Assembly (NCBI GenBank): GCA_947371645.1
Contig: CANBQJ010000017.1
Coordinates: 1-31,793, forward strand
Direction: 5' to 3'
DNA: 31,793 nucleotides
From: Burkholderiales bacterium
GTDB taxonomy: Bacteria > Pseudomonadota > Gammaproteobacteria > Burkholderiales > Burkholderiaceae
A program made the translations under genes and the position numbers. Of this stretch, positions 10,081 through 16,806 are shown one piece after another (position 1 is the first letter of the stretch; each line of letters starts with the position of its first letter). The notes beneath the pieces are model-generated. The model saw only the letters and a program-made list of their open reading frames with translations, was not told where the DNA came from and ran no database searches.

Positions 10081-10700
10081 GCGCTGAACTGCACCGCGTA
10101 ACCCCAGGAATCCAGGCGCGTGGGGATGGCGTTGAGGGCCAGGGAGATGCGGCGCTCACCCTCGTTGGGAGGCACGGCGTGCATCAGGTAGCTGGGGAAG
10201 AAAACCAGGTCGCCGGGCTCCGGCATGGGGCTGATCCACTTCTCGGCATTGAAGGGGCCGGTGACCACGCCCGCATGGTCGTTCTTGAAGCTGTAGTCGT
10301 GCCCGCCGGGCGACTTCATGAACACGGTGCGCGACGAGTTGTGCGTGGGGGTGAGGTAGACCACGCCAGAGATGAAGCTGTTGGCATGGTTGTGCATGGC
10401 CTGGTGGCCCCCGTGGTCCAGCACATTGACCCACATCTCCTTGATGGACCAGCCCAGGCGCTCGCCAAACAGATGCGCGCCCATCTCCACCAGCTTGGGC
10501 GTGATCAGGCGCGCTGCCTCCACCAGCAAGGGGCTGTCGCCAGGCTTGAGCATCTGCGTGTGCGACAGCTTGGCCGAGCTGTTGTTGTCCTGCAATGCCT
10601 GGGCGCTGAAGTGCGCCGCCAGGCCTTGCACGAGCGCAGGCGGCAAGGCCTGTGGGCAACGCATGAAGGGCGTCGGGAACAGGGGAATGACTTCGTCCAT
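10077..10700 (-). CDS. TIGR02466-type putative 2OG-Fe(II) oxygenase
   Basis: The 207-residue protein resembles the TIGR02466 / 2OG-FeII_Oxy_5 group of predicted iron- and 2-oxoglutarate-dependent oxygenases. Its opening IPLFPTPF is typical of the group. Candidate metal ligands are H103/H105 in MHNHANSFISGVVYL and H174 in FPSYLMHAVPPN, with R184 in ERRISLALN as the 2-oxoglutarate-binding arginine. The classical HxD is replaced by an HxH/N arrangement. No signal peptide is seen, so it should act in the cytoplasm. The ATG at 10700 is preferred, since the only upstream option is a TTG at 10706. It begins 7 bases after the HupE-like gene and its stop overlaps the next start. Substrate unknown. Confidence 0.82.
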   Translation of the reverse strand: MDEVIPLFPTPFMRCPQALPPALVQGLAAHFSAQALQDNNSSAKLSHTQMLKPGDSPLLVEAARLITPKLVEMGAHLFGERLGWSIKEMWVNVLDHGGHQAMHNHANSFISGVVYLTPTHNSSRTVFMKSPGGHDYSFKNDHAGVVTGPFNAEKWISPMPEPGDLVFFPSYLMHAVPPNEGERRISLALNAIPTRLDSWGYAVQFSA

Positions 10701-10707
10701 GGTCAAT

Positions 10708-11691
10708 TCAAGCGAAGATGGCCACCACGCGCGACCAGGCCCAGAAAGAGGCGATGCCGCCCATGCCGTACAGCGCGGCCGTGCGCATGGCTGCCAGCCG
10801 AGGCCATCGCGACGCCAGGCGCCACAGCGCCCAGGCGGCGCCCACGGTCATCAGCTGGCCGATCTCGACGCCGACGTTGAAGGTGAGCAAGGCCGTGAAC
10901 AGGTGATCCGGCGGCAGGCCGATTTCCTGCAAGGCGCCGGCAAAGCCCAGGCCATGCACCAGGCCAAACAGGAAGGCCACCAGGGCCGGCCAGCGCCGCG
11001 CCAGCGTGGTCTGCTGCTTCAAGGACTCGACCACCACCAGCACGATGGACAGTGCGATGCAGGCCTCCACGGGCGGTGGGCGCAGGGTCAGCCAGCCCAG
11101 GGCGCTCAAGGCCAGGGTCAGGCTGTGCGCGGCCGTGAAGGCGGTGACCGTCCACAGCAGGCGCTTGTTGAAACCCACCAGGAAGAGCAGGCCGATGACA
11201 AAGAAGAGGTGGTCGACACCGGACAGGATGTGCTCCACGCCCAACACCACATAGGCACGGGCCACTTCGCCCATGCCGCGGTTGTCGTCGGCGGCACCGA
11301 AGAGGTGAACCGTGGGCTGCGCAGCCGTGAGCGTGTAGACCCGGCTGTCGCCGTTGAGCCAGAACACCTTCACCAGCGCCGCCGAATAGGTCTTGCCCAC
11401 GCCCTTGACCGACAACATGCCCTGCAGGCCGTCTTCTCCGCAGTGCAGCGCATTGGCTTCAGGACGGCAGCCGTCCGGCCAGGCGGGCTGCAGGTCGTCT
11501 GCCGCCGAGCGCTTTTCTGACGCCGTCCATTGCCACATGAATTCGCCGGGAGAGACCTCACGCACCTGCATCTCGGCCATGCTCATTTCGTGCGCATGAG
11601 CAGGGTTCCAGCCCAAAGCCAGGCTCAGCCCCAACAGCAGGCCCGACAGCCAGGCGAACACGCGACGATGGCGCTCTTGCGACCGGTTCAC
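10708..11691 (-). CDS. HupE/UreJ-family membrane protein
   Basis: The 327-residue product starts with a signal sequence (hydrophobic stretch at about 13-30, cleavage near AHAHE). A periplasmic domain spans about 34-140, and about six membrane segments follow. Signature motifs of the HupE/UreJ_2 family are present: GVEHILSGVDHL (151-162), FTAAHS (185-190), FGLVHGLGF (242-250) and FNVGVEIGQ (271-279). Several His, Asp and Glu residues within the membrane recall nickel/cobalt permeases. Classical HupE/UreJ proteins are linked to nickel uptake for hydrogenase or urease, but neither enzyme is present here, so metal transport is only an inference. The start is a GTG at 11691 that overlaps the stop of the upstream PpiC-like gene (GTGA). 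Confidence 0.88.
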   Translation of the reverse strand: MNRSQERHRRVFAWLSGLLLGLSLALGWNPAHAHEMSMAEMQVREVSPGEFMWQWTASEKRSAADDLQPAWPDGCRPEANALHCGEDGLQGMLSVKGVGKTYSAALVKVFWLNGDSRVYTLTAAQPTVHLFGAADDNRGMGEVARAYVVLGVEHILSGVDHLFFVIGLLFLVGFNKRLLWTVTAFTAAHSLTLALSALGWLTLRPPPVEACIALSIVLVVVESLKQQTTLARRWPALVAFLFGLVHGLGFAGALQEIGLPPDHLFTALLTFNVGVEIGQLMTVGAAWALWRLASRWPRLAAMRTAALYGMGGIASFWAWSRVVAIFA

Positions 11692-12554
11692 CGTGCGCTC
11701 CCCGCCAGCTTGATGGTGTACTTCCTGGACAGCTTCTCAACGGCCGCGCTGCGTTGCGCCGCCAGGGTGGCGTCCGTCCAGTCTTGAAGGACCACATTGC
11801 GCAAGGCCTCGAACTGCCCCGGGCGCGCGGGCGTGATGGCGTCGACGCGGACCGCCCGCCAGCCGTCCTTGCTGTGCACCGTCTGCCAAGTCTGCACGGG
11901 CAAGGCCTGCAGCGCCTTGGTGAAGTCAGGTCCATAGCTCTGGTCCAGATTGGGCTGGGGGCGTGCCTTGAAGACGCGCAGTCCGGCGTCCGTGTCACCA
12001 CCCGAGCCATTGCTGAGGTTGGCGACCAGGGCGCGCACGCGCGATTCGCTTTGCTCACCAGCCAGCACCGCTTCCTGGAAGTCGTAGCGGGGTGGGTCGT
12101 CGTACTTGGCGCGGTGGCCGTCGAAATACTGGCGCAGCACCTTGTCGTCCACGGGCGGCAGCTTGGTGTTGGCGTCGACCACGCTCAGTGCCTTGAAGAT
12201 CACGCGCTCGCGGATGGCCGTGTCGCCCTTGTCCACCTGCAGCGCCAGGCCCTCGCGGTAGAGCACCTCGTTGTCCAGCCAGACGCGGCGCAGCGCTTCC
12301 AGCTCCTGGGCATTGGGTTCGCGGCCCCGGGCGGCCTTGAAGGTCTGTCGGGCCTCGGCGTCGACCTCGGCGCCCACGACGATGGTGCGGGGGTCGTCCG
12401 AGCGGCTCACCAGCGCATGGTCGGCAGCAAACAGCAGGCCGCCGAGCAAGAGGAAGTGCAACAAGGGTTCGCGCCACCAGGCCAGGCGGTTGGCAGGGGC
12501 AGGGGTGGCGAGGTCTGTGGCTTCAGGCAGGGCCGTGCTCAAGGTCTGGGACAT
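11688..12554 (-). CDS. Membrane-anchored PpiC/rotamase-like protein
   Basis: From the ATG at 12554 this is a 288-residue protein. It has one N-terminal membrane anchor (about residues 30-47, REPLLHFLLLGGLLFAAD), then a helical SurA/PpiD-like chaperone region and a degenerate parvulin-like part (about 150-265) facing the periplasm. Proteins with this REPLLHFLLLGALLF anchor are usually annotated as peptidyl-prolyl isomerases and are often found next to HupE/UreJ genes. The parvulin catalytic residues are not clearly present, so a chaperone or assembly role is as likely as isomerase activity. The frame extends to 12656, but that start would overlap the upstream gene and adds low-complexity sequence. 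Its stop overlaps the next gene's GTG start. Confidence 0.8.
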   Translation of the reverse strand: MSQTLSTALPEATDLATPAPANRLAWWREPLLHFLLLGGLLFAADHALVSRSDDPRTIVVGAEVDAEARQTFKAARGREPNAQELEALRRVWLDNEVLYREGLALQVDKGDTAIRERVIFKALSVVDANTKLPPVDDKVLRQYFDGHRAKYDDPPRYDFQEAVLAGEQSESRVRALVANLSNGSGGDTDAGLRVFKARPQPNLDQSYGPDFTKALQALPVQTWQTVHSKDGWRAVRVDAITPARPGQFEALRNVVLQDWTDATLAAQRSAAVEKLSRKYTIKLAGSAR

Positions 12555-12612
12555 GCTGGGTACTGCGTGGTGTAAGGGCGTGGTGTGAAGGCGTGGCGCC
12601 AGGGCTTCAGGT

Positions 12613-13116
12613 TCAGGCGGCTTCGTAGTCGACGTTGAGCTCGGCTTGAAGCTCACCGCCGTGCTCGAACCACAAGCTCATGGGGTAAGTGCGGGCGATC
12701 AGCAGCGGTTGGGTCAAGCCGAACAGGCGCAGGTGAACGCCCTGCTCTGCGAGCTCCAGGCTCTGCCCACGAGCGATCGGCAGGCTCACCCCCGAAGGAC
12801 GCGACTGCCCCCCTTGCCAGGCGTCCGGCAAGCCAGCCACTTCAGCGCGGGTGGCCACGGGCGTGGTCACGGCGATCAGGCGGTCGTCCCGGATGACCTG
12901 GTCGATCTTCATGATCACCACGGCAAATGGGGCCTCCTGGGCGGTGACGCGCGTCCAGGGGTGGGTGACGCGCAAGGTGCTGGTGAAAAATTCGCAAGCG
13001 CGCGCCGATGTGCCCAACAGGGGTGCCGCCAGCAAGGTGGCGACTTTCATGAACTGGCGACGGTGCAAAGGCAAGCCAATGGCGCAGCGCGCGTCAGGAT
13101 GGACTGGGGCGGTCAT
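12613..13116 (-). CDS. Tat-exported PCu(A)C-like protein lacking the usual copper ligands
   Basis: The 167-residue product carries a Tat signal: R19-R20 in HRRQFMK, then a hydrophobic core and a probable cleavage after SARA (about 40). The mature part aligns by eye with periplasmic copper chaperones of the PCuAC family: VTHPWTRVT at the N-terminus, LIAVTTPVA, LPIARGQSLEL, GVHLRLFGLTQPL, and a closing beta-strand tail. The canonical ligands H-x10-M-x21-H-x-M are mostly replaced. The first His is Val, the Met-rich loop is absent, and the final H-x-M is H128-L-R. It may bind no copper or another ligand. AAGGAG, 7-8 bases before 13116, fixes the start. It is the first gene of the five-gene operon, downstream of a terminator. 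Confidence 0.78.
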   Translation of the reverse strand: MTAPVHPDARCAIGLPLHRRQFMKVATLLAAPLLGTSARACEFFTSTLRVTHPWTRVTAQEAPFAVVIMKIDQVIRDDRLIAVTTPVATRAEVAGLPDAWQGGQSRPSGVSLPIARGQSLELAEQGVHLRLFGLTQPLLIARTYPMSLWFEHGGELQAELNVDYEAA

Positions 13117-13170
13117 GTTGGAACTCCTTGGGGCTGAAGTAGACCCATGCTTCATGCCAGGAAGATGACA

Positions 13171-13209
13171 AAACGAAAAGGCACCGTGCCTCACTTGGCA
13201 CGGTGCCTT
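13171..13209 (-). terminator. strong terminator between the PHP gene and the five-gene operon
   Basis: A perfect 13-bp inverted repeat (13178-13190 with 13197-13209, core GGCACCGTGCC) with a 6-nt loop is followed on the minus strand by a broken U-tract (TTTTCGTTTT pattern). It begins about 40 bases after the PHP gene stop and lies 55-90 bases upstream of the next start codon, so the downstream operon must have its own promoter or depend on read-through. Confidence 0.88.
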
Positions 13210-13247
13210 GCTGTGGTGGCCTTGGGCCACCAGCCAAGCGTCAGACC

Positions 13248-15569
13248 TTACTTGACGCCAGCCACCAGGGTGGAGCCATTGACTTCCACGAAGATGGGGT
13301 TGCTGTAGAACCAGAGGTCGGCCCAGGCAGCCACGTCGAAGGACACCATTTTCTGGCCAGCGGCCACAGGGCCCGTGGCGGTGGTGATGCCTGCAGGCGC
13401 GGTCGACAGGTGAGCCGGGCAGCCGTCGATGGTGCCGCTGGTGGCGGTCCAGGTGACGGCGTTGGTCGGCACGTTCGTGCCCACGGTGGTGCAGGGGATG
13501 CGCAGGTTGGCAGGGGTCTGGGCGTTCGTGTAGAAGTCGGCCAGGGGGTTGCCATTGGCATCGGTTTCATACGGCACCGCAGCGGGCATGTTGGTGCCGC
13601 GCAGACGCACGTATTGCGAAGCCTGCACCGCCGGGACGCGGAAGGTCATCTTCAGGAACTGGGTGCCGTCCACGCTGGAGGTGAAAGGCGTCCAGGTGGC
13701 GCTGCCGGCACCACTGAAGGACTTCAGCAAGGCTGCCGTGGTGTTTTTGGCCGCGGCGGGCACCACCGACAGGTCGGCGGTCGTGCCGTCGGTCTTCAGC
13801 CAGTTGGTGTTGCGCGGCCATTCGCCAGCGTAGTCGGCAGCACCTGGTTGGCGATAGCCCGTCACCAGGCCGCGGATCACGTCCACGTGGTCCAGCACCG
13901 GCGTGTTCGTCGGCACGTTGATGCCCACTTGTGCCAGCGACGGATTGGGGAAGGAGTACGGCGAGTTGTTGGTACCAGCCGGGTCGCGCACGACCACCGA
14001 CACCACGATGTCGGCGCCAGGACGCACCACCAGCTTTTCACCCATGGTGACGCAGCCGACCGTGTCGATGTCGGTGTTGGCGGTGGCCGCCTTCACAGCC
14101 AGGGCTTCAACCGAAGCGTTGCTGCGGGCGGTGATCCCGGCGTACGACGAGCAGGCCACGAAAGCCAGGCGGTCGATCAGCTGACCGCTGGACGCCCAGT
14201 TGTTGCCGGTGCGCAGGCCATTGACGATGGTTTGCGGGCGCAGCTTGTCGCTGCCGTTGCGCACCATCGTGTAGTTGCGCTGGTACTCGCCAGGCTGGAA
14301 GTCTTGCGTGGAGCGGCGGTCATCCGGGCCGAAAATGCCACGGTTGTGCCAGTCGGAGCTGGCAAAGAACCAGAAGTTGCGACCTTCGCCCAGCATCGAG
14401 TCCCACACGCCGCCCACGATGGCGCCGTACACACCCGTACCGCCGAAGGTGGTGCCACCGACGGAGTCCACGTTCACCAGGGTGCCGTTTTCGTTGAAGT
14501 TACCTGCACCAAAGTTGTTGCGCTTGACCTGGTATTCACCACGGTTGGCCGAAGCGCCGTGACCCGGCTGGGTCTCGAAGCCGAAGGCGATGTTCGGGGC
14601 TGCATTGTTGAAGTTGCGCAGGTGCTCGACGTTGTAGCCCTGGTTGCCGTTCGGGTCGAACTGGCCTGCACGCTCCAAGTGAGCAGGCACGTAGTAGCTG
14701 CCATTGGGGTGGTTCTCAGCCATCCACTTCAGGGCTTCCAGGGTTTTCAGGTGACCCTTGGTGCCGGTGCCAGTGCCGCTGGCGGGGATCAGCTTCTGGG
14801 CAGCAGCGCTCCAGCTCACGTCGGCCGAGTTCAGGCTGCCGGTGACCGAGCAGTTCCAGTTGTTGCCAATGGAGGTGCCAGTGGTGTTGCCACGGCTGGT
14901 GTCGGTGTCGCCACGGTCAAAGCAGTATTCCCACTGGGCCAGGGCGCTGGCATTGCCCAGTGCCGTGTAGCCAGGGGTGGTGGGCAGCACAGCCGTGTCC
15001 ACCGAAGCGGGCATCTGGCCGGTGATCACCGACATCGAAGCGTGCTCGTGGCCGGCCACGACCGACTCCATGCCAAGGAACAGCGGGGTGTTCTTGTAGG
15101 CGGCAAGGTACTCGATCAGGGGGTATTGGAATTCCTGGAGGGACTGCCAACGCCACATGTTGCCATTGCCACCCACGCCACCGCCATCACCCTTGATGGC
15201 AGCGGAGCCAATGCTGTTGGCCCACGTGGTCGTGGGGCCCTTGCCGGACACAAAGGGGTATGCAGGGGTGTCGAGGCTGGCGTCTTCCACCAGGGTGCAG
15301 TTGCGGTTGCCGTTGCCACCGTGGCCGGCCTGGACGAACCAGTCCAGACCCCAGTTGCCGGTGGATTTCTCGGTGGCCTTCTTGACCAGCTTCTGCATCG
15401 AGATGGCGCCATCCGAGCAGGTGGTGTGGTTGTGGAAGTCGCCAGCAACGTACTGGCCGGCCACCTTGGTGGCGGCGGTGGCCACGGTGGGGGCAACGAC
15501 GGACGTCGCGGCACCCAGCACGGTCACCACGGCAAGGGCGACTTGGCTTTTGTGAAAGCGGAAGGACAT
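13248..15569 (-). CDS. Secreted PHP-domain metallo-phosphoesterase-like protein
   Basis: The 773-residue protein has a Sec signal peptide (hydrophobic stretch 9-25, cleavage near TATAA, about 32). A PHP-type metal site follows: H46/H48 and D53 in GDFHNHTTCSDG, H84 in GLDWFVQAGHGG, a further His in YVPAHLERAG, and ASSDWHNRG, which matches the late D-x-H of PHP enzymes. PHP enzymes hydrolyse phosphoester bonds using a trinuclear metal centre. The remaining ~400 residues are Gly/Asn/Thr-rich and beta-rich, with no recognised anchor. AGGAGCAGTC before the ATG at 15569 fixes the start, although the frame is open to 15626. PHP/DUF3604-type genes often accompany PpiC-like and HupE genes, as here. 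Substrate unknown; extracellular phosphatase or phosphodiesterase is an inference. Confidence 0.8.
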   Translation of the reverse strand: MSFRFHKSQVALAVVTVLGAATSVVAPTVATAATKVAGQYVAGDFHNHTTCSDGAISMQKLVKKATEKSTGNWGLDWFVQAGHGGNGNRNCTLVEDASLDTPAYPFVSGKGPTTTWANSIGSAAIKGDGGGVGGNGNMWRWQSLQEFQYPLIEYLAAYKNTPLFLGMESVVAGHEHASMSVITGQMPASVDTAVLPTTPGYTALGNASALAQWEYCFDRGDTDTSRGNTTGTSIGNNWNCSVTGSLNSADVSWSAAAQKLIPASGTGTGTKGHLKTLEALKWMAENHPNGSYYVPAHLERAGQFDPNGNQGYNVEHLRNFNNAAPNIAFGFETQPGHGASANRGEYQVKRNNFGAGNFNENGTLVNVDSVGGTTFGGTGVYGAIVGGVWDSMLGEGRNFWFFASSDWHNRGIFGPDDRRSTQDFQPGEYQRNYTMVRNGSDKLRPQTIVNGLRTGNNWASSGQLIDRLAFVACSSYAGITARSNASVEALAVKAATANTDIDTVGCVTMGEKLVVRPGADIVVSVVVRDPAGTNNSPYSFPNPSLAQVGINVPTNTPVLDHVDVIRGLVTGYRQPGAADYAGEWPRNTNWLKTDGTTADLSVVPAAAKNTTAALLKSFSGAGSATWTPFTSSVDGTQFLKMTFRVPAVQASQYVRLRGTNMPAAVPYETDANGNPLADFYTNAQTPANLRIPCTTVGTNVPTNAVTWTATSGTIDGCPAHLSTAPAGITTATGPVAAGQKMVSFDVAAWADLWFYSNPIFVEVNGSTLVAGVK

Positions 15570-15886
15570 GGACTGCTCCTGTAAGGGTCTGAATCGGAAC
15601 CGATGGGGGGGGGCTTTAGGCAGCACGAGCCGCAGTGGCCCGCACCCGGCATGAACCGGATACCGCTGAGGCTATGCAGCTCCAGTGAAAGGGCCGTGAC
15701 GAGGATTGGCAGGACGTGGTCCGATAAGCCCACCCGGTGGCGCCGCTGCGACAGTGCATGGCCCGAACACCTGCCCCGGCGAGTCACATGTTTGTCGTGC
15801 GGCATTTCTAGACTGGTCAGGTACCGGATGCGGTCTGCCGTGATTTCGCCGCGCAGCGCACATCCCCCCATCACCAGGAGTCCCCC
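15570..15886. other. divergent intergenic region (317 bases) between the PHP gene and a PEP-CTERM gene
   Basis: No gene is supported here. It should hold the two divergent promoters, but no strong sigma-70 or sigma-54 consensus is seen by eye. Notable elements are a 12-base palindrome ATCGGAACCGAT (15593-15604) and, directly after it, a run of nine G (15605-15613), which is nine C in the PHP gene leader. CCACC-C-GGTGG is a further small palindrome near 15728-15740. Confidence 0.5.
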
Positions 15887-16510
15887 ATGAAGTTTGTTTC
15901 TGCCCTGTCCCTGCTGGCCCTCGCCGCAGCCCCTGCCCTGTCTTCGGCCGCCTCGCCCGTGCTGTTGGCAGACTTCGAACAAGACTGGAGCTACGTTGGT
16001 CTCGTGGACAACACCTACGCTGCCAACGGCGCCAGCTTCACCAACGTGCTGGGCTTGTCCAACCCTGCCGACAACAGCTTCACCTACTACACCAACGCCC
16101 CCTCGGGTCTGGGCGTGGCCATGGCCCAGCTGGACGGCATCCAAAACACGTCTGCGTTCCTGAACGTCGCCAACGGCGTGGACGGTGGCCTGGAGTTCTT
16201 CTACTCCACCCCCACCGCCCTGTCCGGCGCCATCAAGGCCTACGCCGGCCTCAACGGCACGGGCGCCCTGCTCGGCACCTTTGACTTCGCCGCCAACGAC
16301 TTCAACACCACGGTCGACGGCTTGACCGCCTACGACACCTGGTCCAAGGCCACCTTCAACTTCGCTGGCGTGGCCAAGTCCTTCGACCTGACGGGCACCG
16401 CCAACGTGGCTGGCCTGGACAACATCAGTGCCGTGCCGGAACCCACCAGCCTCGCCCTGGTGGGCATGGGCCTGGGCCTGCTGGGCTGGGCCCGCCGTCG
16501 TCAGGCTTGA
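15887..16510 (+). CDS. PEP-CTERM sorting domain protein (small secreted)
   Basis: The 207-residue protein has a classical signal peptide (1-22, MKFVSALSLLALAAAPALSSA) and ends in a PEP-CTERM tripartite signal: VPEP near residue 183, a hydrophobic helix rich in Leu/Gly, and the basic tail ARRRQA. Such signals are recognised by exosortase (EpsH/XrtA) in bacteria that make exopolysaccharide, leading to processing at the outer face of the cell. The mature domain of about 155 residues is Asn/Thr/Ala-rich and beta-like (ADFEQDWSYVGLVDNTY at the start), with no catalytic motif I recognise. A perfect AGGAG lies before the ATG. It is followed by two strong hairpins, so it is probably monocistronic. 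Confidence 0.9.
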   Translation: MKFVSALSLLALAAAPALSSAASPVLLADFEQDWSYVGLVDNTYAANGASFTNVLGLSNPADNSFTYYTNAPSGLGVAMAQLDGIQNTSAFLNVANGVDGGLEFFYSTPTALSGAIKAYAGLNGTGALLGTFDFAANDFNTTVDGLTAYDTWSKATFNFAGVAKSFDLTGTANVAGLDNISAVPEPTSLALVGMGLGLLGWARRRQA

Positions 16511-16516
16511 TGACAC

Positions 16517-16541
16517 CCCGCCGCGCTTTCGGCGCGGCGGG
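16517..16541 (+). terminator. first hairpin after the PEP-CTERM gene
   Basis: A perfect 10-bp all-GC stem (CCCGCCGCGC, 16517-16526, with 16532-16541) and a 5-nt loop start 6 bases after the stop codon. No T-run follows, so it may protect the messenger 3' end or act together with the next hairpin. Confidence 0.6.
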
Positions 16542-16547
16542 TCCTTG

Positions 16548-16583
16548 AAAAAGGCGCCTTGCGGCCACGCGAGGCGCCTTTTT
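16548..16583. terminator. bidirectional rho-independent terminator
   Basis: A perfect 12-bp inverted repeat (AAAAAGGCGCCT 16548-16559 with AGGCGCCTTTTT 16572-16583) and a 12-nt loop carry five T on the plus strand and five T on the minus strand. It separates the PEP-CTERM gene from phaZ. Confidence 0.88.
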
Positions 16584-16735
16584 GCATGCCTGGCACAAGG
16601 CCACCTCACCTCCCCCGATTCACGGGCCACCCCGGGCAGTCGCCGATGGTCTTCGGTGTCAAAAAGCACGACCTTCACGGTCTTCTTGTCCCACTCGGCT
16701 TGCCAAGGGGCATGCAAACATGGCAAAACTCCACT

Positions 16736-16752
16736 ATGCTGCAATGCAGCAT
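16736..16752. promoter_or_regulatory. PhaR-like palindrome upstream of phaZ
   Basis: The perfect palindrome ATGCTGC-AAT-GCAGCAT contains CTGC-N3-GCAG, the type of TGC-rich site described for the PHB-responsive repressor PhaR of Paracoccus denitrificans. It ends 54 bases before the phaZ start and overlaps a possible -10 element TATGCT (16735-16740). The assignment to PhaR is an inference from the motif and the target gene. Confidence 0.5.
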
Positions 16753-16806
16753 GGTCACGAGCCGTGCCCACCTTGCCTGACAACACCAAAAGCCTGAGGC
16801 CATTTC

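Noticed and set aside
10704..10706. TTG as start of the 2OG oxygenase-like gene
   Set aside because: An ATG two codons downstream (10700) gives a normal family N-terminus and a better gap to the upstream stop.
15605..15613. Frameshift or assembly error marker at the nine-G run
   Set aside because: The run lies outside coding sequence, so it breaks no gene. It is reported only as a possible variable tract.
15524..16789. Minus-strand open frame covering the PHP/PEP-CTERM intergenic region
   Set aside because: The part outside known genes has no homology signal and would read through two terminators and the PEP-CTERM gene in antisense.
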